From contig JAFAFY010000388.1 in assembly GCA_023423235.1 (NCBI GenBank), positions 1-5,601 of the forward strand: a stretch of DNA of 5,601 bases, written 5' to 3'. This stretch comes from Pseudomonadota bacterium. Its GTDB lineage: Bacteria; Pseudomonadota; Gammaproteobacteria; Xanthomonadales; Xanthomonadaceae. A program made the translations under genes and the position numbers. Position 1 is the stretch's first letter, and every line of letters begins with the position of its first letter. The notes beneath the pieces were generated by a model. That model had not been told where the DNA came from. It searched no databases and saw nothing but the letters and a program-made list of their open reading frames with translations. Shown here piece by piece: positions 1 to 5,601 of this stretch.

Positions 1-7
1 GGGGACG

Positions 8-97
8 GGGTGAGGGCGAAGCCGCGGGAATGCTGCTTCCGAGTCGTGAACAAGCTCAGGATCTTGAAGAATCACCGCGAAAGCCCGACCCTCACCC
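8..97. repeat. Separated inverted 9-base pair flanking the lspA-downstream gap
   Basis: GGGTGAGGG at 8-16 and its exact reverse complement CCCTCACCC at 89-97, separated by 72 bases with no recognisable content. The right arm abuts the two hairpins at 98-134. The left arm, read on the minus strand, runs as CCCTCACCCCGTCCCC to the window edge and may begin a second, oppositely oriented copy of the same repeat unit. The arms are short, so relatedness is suggestive only. Confidence 0.5.
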
Positions 98-114
98 GAC
101 GCGCCTTGCGCGTC
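98..114. repeat. Perfect 7-bp GC-rich hairpin, second after lspA
   Basis: Plus strand GACGCGC (98-104), loop CTT, GCGCGTC (108-114). It is separated from the neighbouring CTCTCCC hairpin by only 3 bases (115-117). On the minus strand the sequence after it is GGGTGAGGGTCGGGC, again with no T-tract. Confidence 0.7.
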
Positions 115-117
115 GAC

Positions 118-134
118 CTCTCCCAGAGGGAGAG
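118..134. repeat. Perfect 7-bp hairpin, first after lspA
   Basis: Plus strand CTCTCCC (118-124), loop AGA, GGGAGAG (128-134). It starts 26 bases beyond the lspA stop in the direction of transcription. No T-run follows, so it is not a textbook intrinsic terminator, though it could stop exonucleases or slow polymerase. From memory, CTCTCCC/GGGAGAG stem-loops are frequent between genes in xanthomonads. Confidence 0.7.
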
Positions 135-159
135 ATGCTGGATCGGCGGCGACGGCGGC

Positions 160-651
160 CTACTTCGCTTTCTTCCCCGGAAAGAACCCGAACAGCGCGA
201 TCCCGATCGCGCCGCCGACGATCGCGGCGTCGGCCAGGTTGAATGCCGGCCAGTAATGGTCCCGCCAGTACCACTGGATGAAATCGATGACGTGGCCGTG
301 GATCTGGCGGTCGATGACGTTGCCCAGCGCGCCGCCGATCACCAGCGCGAACGGCAGTGCGGTGCGCCAGTCGCGGCGCGGGGTGCGGCTGAGCCACCAG
401 GCCAGCGTGCCGCAGATGCCCAGCGCCAGCAGGGTGAAGAACCACTTCTGCCAGCCGCCCGCGCTGGCCAGGAAACTGAACGCGGCACCGGTGTTGTAGG
501 TCCGGTACCAGTTCCAGAAGCCGTCGATCACCGGAACCGCGGTGTACTCGGTCAGCGAGGTCAGCACCCACCACTTGGTCAGCTGGTCGAGTGCGATGAC
601 CAGCGCCGAGAGCAGCAGCCACGGCAGCGCATTGGGTTTGACCGCGGCCAT
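160..651 (-). CDS. lspA: Lipoprotein signal peptidase (signal peptidase II)
   Basis: Inner-membrane aspartyl protease that removes the signal peptide from prolipoproteins after diacylglyceryl transfer to the lipobox cysteine; the family is the target of globomycin. The product is 163 residues, normal for the family. Four hydrophobic segments are visible, at about residues 10-30, 69-88, 98-113 and 138-157. Conserved family signatures are D22-Q23 near the end of the first helix, YNTGAAFSF (52-60), GGALGNVIDR (106-115), VIDF (121-124) and PAFNLAD (135-141). By alignment from memory with the Pseudomonas aeruginosa enzyme, the catalytic aspartates are D123 and D141. The ATG at 651 is chosen because GGAGG lies 8 bases upstream (664-660); an in-frame GTG nine bases further up falls within that ribosome-binding site. 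The start shares one base with the ileS stop (TGATG), so translation is probably coupled to ileS. The C-terminus is a short lysine-rich tail (GKKAK). No defects seen. Confidence 0.97.
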   Translation of the reverse strand: MAAVKPNALPWLLLSALVIALDQLTKWWVLTSLTEYTAVPVIDGFWNWYRTYNTGAAFSFLASAGGWQKWFFTLLALGICGTLAWWLSRTPRRDWRTALPFALVIGGALGNVIDRQIHGHVIDFIQWYWRDHYWPAFNLADAAIVGGAIGIALFGFFPGKKAK

Positions 652-3533
652 CAGAACCACCTCCGGACTTCACCGCCGCCATCGCGGCCATCGCTGGCGA
701 TGTTCTCCACGCAGCGCCCGCACAGTTCCGGGTGCGCGGCGTCACTGCCGACATCGGCGCGGCGCTGCCAGCAGCGCACGCACTTGGGCTTGTCGGTCGC
801 GCGTGCGGATACGCCGATCAGCGCAGTGTCCTCGTCGCCGACAATGCTGACGTCGCCGCTGATCAGCAGGAACCGCAGCTCGTCGATCACCGGCGAGAGC
901 CAGTTCTGGTCGGCCACGCTGCAGCGCAGTTCGATCTCGGCGTCGAGCGCAGCGCCGATCGCGCCGCTGGCGCGCATCGGCTCCAGCACCTTGGCCACCT
1001 GTTCGCGCAGTTCCAGCACGCGCTCGAAATCCTCGTTCGACCATGGCGCATCGCCATCCAGCGGCGACAGCCCTTCGTACCAGGTGGCGAACTGGACGTT
1101 GGCTTCGCGCGCGCCACCGACCGGCGTGGGCAGGTAGGCCCACATCTCGTCGGCAGTGAAGCTCAGGACCGGTGCGATCCAGCGCGCGAACGCCTCGACG
1201 ATGTGGTACATCGCGGTCTGCGCGCTGCGGCGACCAGCCGAATGCTCCGGCATGGTGTAGAGCCGGTCCTTGGTGACGTCGAGGTACAGCGAGCCGAGGT
1301 CGACGCTGCAGAAGTTCAGCAGCGCCTGCACGATTTCGGCGAAGTCGTAGCGCGCGTAGGCATCGGCGATCTTCTGCTGCAACGCGTGCGCGCGACCGAC
1401 GATCCAGCGGTCCAGCGCGACCATCGCGTCGGGGGCCAGCAGGTCGCGCGCCGGCTCGAACCCGGCCAGGTTGCCGAGCAGGAAGCGCGCGGTGTTGCGG
1501 ATGCGGCGGTAGGCGTCGGCATTGCGCTTGAGGATCTCCTGCGACAGCGACATCTCGTTGCTGTAGTCGGCGCTGGCGATCCACAGGCGCAGGATGTCCG
1601 CGCCCAGGGTCTTCATGATGTCCTGCGGCTCGATGCCGTTGCCCAGCGACTTCGACATCTTGCGGCCGTGCTCGTCCACGGTGAAACCGTGGGTCAGGCA
1701 CTGCCGGTACGGCGCGGCGCGGTCGATGGCGACGCCGGTCAGCAAGGACGACTGGAACCAGCCGCGGTGCTGGTCGGAGCCTTCCAGGTACAGATCCGCC
1801 GGCTTGCCGAGGCCGCGCTCCAGCAGCACGCATTCGTGGGTGACGCCGGAGTCGAACCAGACGTCGAGGATGTCGGTGATCTTGTCGTAGTCCTTCGCCT
1901 CGTCGCCCAGCAGCTCGGCGGCGTCCAGCGAATACCAGACATCCACGCCTTCGCGCTCGACCAGGTCGGCGACCGCACGCATCAGTTCGGTGCTGCGCGG
2001 ATGCGGCTCGCCGGTCTCGCGATGCACGAACAGCGCAATCGGTACGCCCCAGGTGCGCTGGCGGGAGATGGTCCAGTCGGGGCGGCCTTCGACCATGCCG
2101 GCGATGCGCGCCTCGCCCCAGGCGGGATACCAGGTGACTGTCTGGATCGCGGCCAGCGCATCGCGGCGCAGGTGCGCCTGCTCCATCGAGATGAACCACT
2201 GCGGCGTGGCCCGGAACGCGATCGGGGTCTTGTGGCGCCAGCAGTGCGGATAGCTGTGCTCGAGCCTGGCAAACGCAAGCAGCGTGCCGTTGTCGCGCAG
2301 CACCTCGACGATGGCGTCGTTGGCCTTCCAGATGTGCAGGCCGGCCAGCACCAGGTCGCCGGCCGGCGGCGTCGACGGCAGGTACACGCCGCGGCCATCG
2401 ACCGGGTTGAGCTGGGCGGCGCTGTAGCGGTCCAGCAGGCCATAGGCCTTGCCGACGACATAGTCCTCCTGGCCGTGGCCGGGCGCGGTATGCACGGCGC
2501 CGGTGCCGTCCTCGGCGGAGACGTGCTCGCCCAGGATCACCGGGATGTCGCGCTCGGCGTAGAAGGGATGCGCGAGCAGCAGGTGTTCCAGCGCCGCGCC
2601 AGGCAGACGGCCATGCACGACGACATCGCCCTCGACCCCGTAGCGGCGCAATGCGCGCTCGGCCAGCGCGTCGGCCAGCACCAGCCAGCGGCGGCGGCCA
2701 TCGGCCGCGCGCGGCCCCTCGACCAGCGCGTACTCGAGATCGGCGCCCAGCGAGACCGCCAGCGAGGCCGGCAGCGTCCACGGCGTGGTGGTCCAGATCG
2801 GCACCGCGATCTCCACGTCGGCCGGCAAGGTGGCGCCGAAGGCATGCGCGAACGCGGCGGAATCACGCGCGGCGTAGGCCACGTCGATCGCCGGCGAGAC
2901 CTTGTCGGCGTACTCGATCTCGGCCTCGGCCAGCGCCGAGCCGCAATCGAAGCACCAGTGCACCGGCTTGACGCCGCGGGTCAGGTGGCCGTTGTCGACG
3001 ACCTTGGCCAGCGCGCGGATCTCGTTGGCCTCGAAGCGGAAATCGAGCGTGCGGTAGGGGTTGTCCCAGTCGCCGATCACGCCCAGGCGCTTGAAGTCGC
3101 GGCGCTGGAGGTCGATCTGCTCGTTGGCGTACTCGCGGCACTTCTGCCGGAATTCGACCGCGTCGAGCTTGACGCCGACCTTGCCCCACTTCTTCTCGAT
3201 CGCGATCTCGATCGGCAGGCCGTGGCAGTCCCAGCCGGGAATGTAGGGCGCATCGAAACCGGCCATCGACTTCGACTTGACGATGATGTCCTTGAGGATC
3301 TTGTTGACCGCATGGCCCAGGTGGATCGCGCCGTTGGCGTAGGGCGGGCCGTCGTGCAGCACGAACCGCGGGCGGCCGGCGGCGTGCGCGCGCAGCTGCG
3401 CGTACAGGCCCTCGTCCTCCCAGCGCGCCAGCGTCACCGGCTCGCGCTTGGGCAGGTCGCCACGCATCGGGAAATCGGTCGACGGCAGGTGGATCGTCGA
3501 CTTGTAGGGGTTGGAACCGGACTCTGCGCTCAC
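651..3533 (-). CDS. ileS: Isoleucyl-tRNA synthetase, class Ia (IleRS)
   Basis: Cytoplasmic enzyme that activates isoleucine with ATP, charges tRNA-Ile and hydrolyses mischarged valine. The product is 960 residues, slightly longer than the roughly 940 usual for bacterial-type enzymes. Visible in order: the HIGH-type motif PPYANGAIHLGH (63-74); WDCHGLP (101-107); the CP1 editing domain with TTTPWTLPAS (248-257) and GTGAVHTAPGHGQEDY (343-358), where D357 is the likely editing aspartate; SRQRTWGVPI (490-499); LEGSDQHRGWFQSS (583-596); the KMSKS loop (625-629); a helical anticodon-binding region from about 700; and a C-terminal zinc-finger-like CxxC pair with C918, C921, C938 and C941. The C-terminal cysteines and the length fit the bacterial IleRS1 type, not the longer eukaryote-like, mupirocin-resistant IleRS2. 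The GTG start at 3533 is chosen because it begins just before the conserved N-terminal block (FPMRGDLPKREP, 21-32) and overlaps the ribF stop as GTGA. The open frame upstream of it is ribF in another frame. No frameshift or missing motif seen. Confidence 0.99.
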   Translation of the reverse strand: MSAESGSNPYKSTIHLPSTDFPMRGDLPKREPVTLARWEDEGLYAQLRAHAAGRPRFVLHDGPPYANGAIHLGHAVNKILKDIIVKSKSMAGFDAPYIPGWDCHGLPIEIAIEKKWGKVGVKLDAVEFRQKCREYANEQIDLQRRDFKRLGVIGDWDNPYRTLDFRFEANEIRALAKVVDNGHLTRGVKPVHWCFDCGSALAEAEIEYADKVSPAIDVAYAARDSAAFAHAFGATLPADVEIAVPIWTTTPWTLPASLAVSLGADLEYALVEGPRAADGRRRWLVLADALAERALRRYGVEGDVVVHGRLPGAALEHLLLAHPFYAERDIPVILGEHVSAEDGTGAVHTAPGHGQEDYVVGKAYGLLDRYSAAQLNPVDGRGVYLPSTPPAGDLVLAGLHIWKANDAIVEVLRDNGTLLAFARLEHSYPHCWRHKTPIAFRATPQWFISMEQAHLRRDALAAIQTVTWYPAWGEARIAGMVEGRPDWTISRQRTWGVPIALFVHRETGEPHPRSTELMRAVADLVEREGVDVWYSLDAAELLGDEAKDYDKITDILDVWFDSGVTHECVLLERGLGKPADLYLEGSDQHRGWFQSSLLTGVAIDRAAPYRQCLTHGFTVDEHGRKMSKSLGNGIEPQDIMKTLGADILRLWIASADYSNEMSLSQEILKRNADAYRRIRNTARFLLGNLAGFEPARDLLAPDAMVALDRWIVGRAHALQQKIADAYARYDFAEIVQALLNFCSVDLGSLYLDVTKDRLYTMPEHSAGRRSAQTAMYHIVEAFARWIAPVLSFTADEMWAYLPTPVGGAREANVQFATWYEGLSPLDGDAPWSNEDFERVLELREQVAKVLEPMRASGAIGAALDAEIELRCSVADQNWLSPVIDELRFLLISGDVSIVGDEDTALIGVSARATDKPKCVRCWQRRADVGSDAAHPELCGRCVENIASDGRDGGGEVRRWF
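660..664 (-). promoter_or_regulatory. Ribosome-binding site of lspA inside ileS
   Basis: Minus-strand GGAGG, followed by 8 bases and then ATG at 651. It lies in the last sense codons of ileS (CGG AGG TGG TTC TGA). It fixes the lspA start and suggests that ribosomes finishing ileS reinitiate on lspA. Confidence 0.8.
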
Positions 3534-4537
3534 GCGAAACCCTGTCGTTGTGCTGCATGTGGGGGCGCCGCGCGCGCAGGCGCGGACGCTGGGGGCGGAC
3601 CGAGCAGGCGCCGCGCCTGGGCGGCGTCGCGGTCCATCTGCGCGACCAGCGCCGGCAGATCGGAAAACTTCTCCTCGTCGCGCAGGCGCGCGACGAACTC
3701 GACCTCGATGCGGCGGCCGTAGAGGTCGCCGTCGAAATCGAACAGGTGGGCCTCGAGCAACGGCTCGACGCCGCCGACCGTCGGCCGGGTACCGAAGCTC
3801 GACACCGACGGCCACGGCGCCGCGCTGCCGGTCAGGTCCTCGACCCCGCGCACGCGGGTGGCGTAGATCCCGCGCAGCGCCGGCACCTTGCCGCCGAAGC
3901 GCAGGTTGGCGGTCGGATAGCCCAGGGTGCGGCCGAGCCGCTGGCCATGCACCACCCGGCCCGACACCGCATACGGCCGCCCGAGCAACGCGGCGGCAGC
4001 GGCGAAATCGCCGGCGACCAGCGCCGCGCGGATGCGGGTGCTGGAGACCCGCTCGCCGTCATGCACCAGCGGCGCGATCTCGCCGGCGACGAAACCCGCG
4101 GCCTCGCCCAGCGTGTGCAGCGTGGCGATGTCGCCGGCACGGCGGTGGCCGAAACGGAAGCCCGGGCCGACCCAGACCTCGCGCGCGCGCAGCCGCTGCA
4201 CCAGCACCCGTTGCACGAACGCCTCGGGCGTCATCGCCGCCATCCGCGCATCGAAACGCAGCAGGCCGACGACATCCGCGCCCAGCGCACGCAGGCCCTC
4301 CACCTTGGCCCGCACCGGCCCCAGCCGCGGCGGCGGCGCGGCGGGGGCGAAGAACTCGCGCGGCAGCGGCTCGAAACTCAGCGCCGCCAGCGGTAGCCCC
4401 AGCACGTGCGCCCGCGCCAGCGCCTGCCGCACCAGCGCCTGATGGCCCAGGTGCAGGCCGTCGAAGGCACCGATGCAGACCACGCTGCCCTCGGCACACA
4501 GGGGTTCGCCGTCGATGTCGCGGAACAGCCTGCTCAT
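3530..4537 (-). CDS. ribF: Bifunctional riboflavin kinase / FMN adenylyltransferase (FAD synthetase)
   Basis: Converts riboflavin to FMN (ATP:riboflavin phosphotransferase) and FMN to FAD (adenylyltransferase), supplying flavin cofactors in the cytoplasm. The product is 335 residues, within the family range. The N-terminal nucleotidyltransferase domain (about 15-185) shows GAFDGLHLGH (23-32), SFEPLPREFF (54-63), GPGFRFGHRRAGD (124-136) and SSTRIR (165-170). The C-terminal kinase domain (about 186-312) shows GRVVHGQRLGRTLGYPTAN (193-211), GIYA (223-226), SSFGTRPTVGG (246-256), EAHLFDFDGDLYG (262-274, with E262 the likely catalytic glutamate) and RLRDEEKF (284-291). The last ~22 residues are a Pro/Ala-rich tail without domain signature. 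The ATG at 4537 gives the N-terminus MSRLFRDIDG and has a weak upstream GGA about 5 bases away. An in-frame ATG at 4585 would add 16 residues, mostly Ala/Arg/Ser, and has no visible ribosome-binding site. The stop codon overlaps the ileS start by 4 bases. Confidence 0.97.
   Translation of the reverse strand: MSRLFRDIDGEPLCAEGSVVCIGAFDGLHLGHQALVRQALARAHVLGLPLAALSFEPLPREFFAPAAPPPRLGPVRAKVEGLRALGADVVGLLRFDARMAAMTPEAFVQRVLVQRLRAREVWVGPGFRFGHRRAGDIATLHTLGEAAGFVAGEIAPLVHDGERVSSTRIRAALVAGDFAAAAALLGRPYAVSGRVVHGQRLGRTLGYPTANLRFGGKVPALRGIYATRVRGVEDLTGSAAPWPSVSSFGTRPTVGGVEPLLEAHLFDFDGDLYGRRIEVEFVARLRDEEKFSDLPALVAQMDRDAAQARRLLGPPPASAPARAAPPHAAQRQGFA
3540..3543 (-). promoter_or_regulatory. Weak ribosome-binding site of ileS inside ribF
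   Basis: Minus-strand AGGG, followed by 6 bases and then the GTG at 3533. It is modest, and with a GTG start and a 4-base overlap with ribF it suggests that ileS relies on coupling to ribF translation. Inferred from spacing only. Confidence 0.45.
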
Positions 4538-4599
4538 GGGTTTCCGGGCGTCGGCGACGCGGCTGGCGGCCGCAGCGCCCGACATGGGGATGACCGCGC

Positions 4600-4605
4600 A
4601 GTATA
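4600..4605 (-). promoter_or_regulatory. Candidate -10 element upstream of ribF
   Basis: Minus-strand TATACT, one base from the sigma-70 consensus TATAAT, stands out in a very GC-rich gap between murJ and ribF. A start about 7 bases downstream would give a leader of roughly 55 bases to the ribF ATG at 4537. No convincing -35 is present at 16-18 bases; the nearest partial match (TTGCGG, 4632-4627) is 21 bases away. It may be an internal promoter for ribF-ileS-lspA, or chance. Confidence 0.35.
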
Positions 4606-4652
4606 GCGTCGCCCCGCCACGCGCCGCCGCAACGCCACTGGCCCTGGCCTCG

Positions 4653-5601
4653 CTACTGCCGCAGGTGCCGCGGCCGCAGGCCCAGTGCGAACATCGCCGC
4701 GCCATAGGCGGCCGCGCCGGCACCGATCACCAGCAGCAGCCAGCCGATGCGCTGCGGCACCCGCGCGATCTGGGTCCAGTCGCCGATCGCCAGCCGCAGG
4801 CCGATTACCACCGCCGCCATCACTACGCATGCGCCCGCCAGGCGCAGCAGATAGCGCCCCCACCCCGGCTGCGGAGTGAAGATGCCGCGCTGGCGCAGGT
4901 AGCGCCACAGCAGCACGGCGTTGAGCACGCCGGCCAACGCCGTGGCCAGCGCGATGCCGCCGTGCGCGCCGGGCACCTCGTACAACCACAGCGGCGTGGT
5001 CAGCAGGACTGTCAGGCCGACGTTGGCGGCGACCGTCCAGATCGCCGCGCGCATCGGGGTCCTGGTGTCCTGGCGCGCGTAAAACGCCGGTGCCAGCACC
5101 TTGCTGAGCATGAACGCGGGCACGCCCAGGCTCATCGCCGACAGGCTGACCGCGGCCATACGGGTGTCGAACGCGGTGAACGCGCCGTAGTTGTAGACCG
5201 TGGCGGTGATCGGCTCGGCCAGCAGCAGCAGGCCCAGGCCCGCCGGCACGCCGGCCAGCAGCGCCATGCGCAGGCCCCAGTCCAGCGAGGCGTTGTAGCC
5301 GGCGGTGTCGGCCGCGGCGTGCCGGCGCGAGAGATGCGGCAGGATCACCGTACCCAGCGCCACACCGAACAGGCCGAGCGGAAACTCGACCAGGCGGTCG
5401 GAGTAGTACAGCCAGTCCACGCTGCCGGCGGCCAGCAGCGAGGCGAACGCGGTGCCGACCAGCAGGTTCACCTGCGCCACCGACGAGGAGAACAGCGTCG
5501 GCAGCATCAGCCGGCCGACCTTGCGCACCTCCGGATGGCGGAAGCCCGGCCGCAGCCGCGGCAGCAGGCCGTAGCGCCGCAGCGCCGGCCACAACAGCGC
5601 C
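4653..5601 (-). CDS. murJ: Lipid II flippase MurJ (MviN), C-terminal part, cut by window edge
   Basis: Inner-membrane MOP-superfamily transporter that flips lipid II, the peptidoglycan precursor, to the periplasmic face. Only 315 codons are in the window (frame from 5600 to the TAG at 4655-4653). Full-length members are about 510-535 residues, so roughly 200 N-terminal residues and the start lie beyond the right edge. The fragment shows about eight hydrophobic segments, matching TM7-TM14 of the 14-helix fold. Family landmarks are WLYYSDRLVEFP (codons near 5414-5379), FPLGLFGVALGTVILPHL, YNASLDWGLRMALL, KVLAPAFYARQDTRTP and IFTPQPGW. The Arg (5396-5394) and Glu (5387-5385) of the DRLVE motif correspond, by alignment from memory, to R270 and E273 of E. 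coli MurJ, which are important for function. The protein ends in a short basic tail (LRPRHLRQ). It is followed by a 115-base gap before ribF. The frame is intact as far as seen. Confidence 0.96.
   Translation of the reverse strand, partial: ALLWPALRRYGLLPRLRPGFRHPEVRKVGRLMLPTLFSSSVAQVNLLVGTAFASLLAAGSVDWLYYSDRLVEFPLGLFGVALGTVILPHLSRRHAAADTAGYNASLDWGLRMALLAGVPAGLGLLLLAEPITATVYNYGAFTAFDTRMAAVSLSAMSLGVPAFMLSKVLAPAFYARQDTRTPMRAAIWTVAANVGLTVLLTTPLWLYEVPGAHGGIALATALAGVLNAVLLWRYLRQRGIFTPQPGWGRYLLRLAGACVVMAAVVIGLRLAIGDWTQIARVPQRIGWLLLVIGAGAAAYGAAMFALGLRPRHLRQ

Noticed and set aside
98..134. Rho-independent terminator for lspA
   Set aside because: The stems are strong, but no T-run follows either hairpin on the minus strand, so it is listed as a repeat or structure and not a terminator.
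1..159. Start of a next gene such as ispH or an FKBP-type isomerase gene, often found after lspA
   Set aside because: No minus-strand reading frame with a recognisable start or family sequence is present in these 159 bases; such a gene, if there, lies to the left of the window.
10..1137. A 375-codon plus-strand open frame over the lspA end of the window
   Set aside because: It runs antisense through lspA and the end of ileS and through the hairpin repeat. No domain is recognisable, and the composition is typical of GC-driven spurious frames.
732..3722. A 996-codon open frame on the plus strand opposite ileS
   Set aside because: It lies antisense to a complete, fully motif-bearing ileS. Its Arg/Ala/Val/Gln/Asp-rich composition is what high-GC third-position bias produces on the opposite strand, and no domain or family motif is visible.
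3534..3815. N-terminal extension of ileS to an upstream start
   Set aside because: This stretch encodes the C-terminus of ribF in another frame. The extension is Arg/Ala-rich and unlike IleRS, and the GTG at 3533 directly precedes the conserved N-terminal block.
3511..4593. A 360-codon plus-strand open frame opposite ribF
   Set aside because: Extremely Arg/Pro/Ala-rich antisense shadow of ribF with no recognisable motif.
4538..4652. FMN riboswitch upstream of ribF
   Set aside because: The gap is too short, and I see none of the conserved FMN-aptamer helices or loop sequences.

Overview
This window is a GC-rich stretch (about two thirds G+C or more) with all recognisable genes on the minus strand. 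The genes, in transcription order, are murJ (3' part only), ribF, ileS and lspA. The order murJ-ribF-ileS-lspA and the protein sequences point to a gammaproteobacterium of the Xanthomonadaceae/Lysobacteraceae group (Xanthomonas, Lysobacter, Luteimonas and relatives). The genus is an inference from remembered sequences, not a database match.

Layout from right to left: 5601-4653 holds the C-terminal 315 codons of the lipid II flippase MurJ, cut by the window edge. 4652-4538 is a 115-base gap with a good -10 hexamer (TATACT on the minus strand) and no clear -35. 4537-3530 is ribF, the bifunctional riboflavin kinase/FAD synthetase. 3533-651 is ileS, a complete 960-residue isoleucyl-tRNA synthetase whose GTG start overlaps the ribF stop by four bases. 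651-160 is lspA, lipoprotein signal peptidase, whose ATG shares one base with the ileS stop. 159-1 is non-coding and carries two adjacent perfect 7-bp hairpins plus a separated inverted pair of 9-base words. It looks like a dispersed intergenic repeat and not a classic terminator.

The genes serve housekeeping and envelope functions: peptidoglycan precursor export (murJ), flavin cofactor synthesis (ribF), tRNA charging (ileS) and lipoprotein maturation (lspA). The start/stop overlaps indicate that ribF-ileS-lspA are one translationally coupled unit. The murJ-ribF gap may hold an internal promoter. I found no sign of a novel system, mobile element, CRISPR array or RNA gene. The only part not explained by ordinary genes is the repeat-like structure at 1-134.
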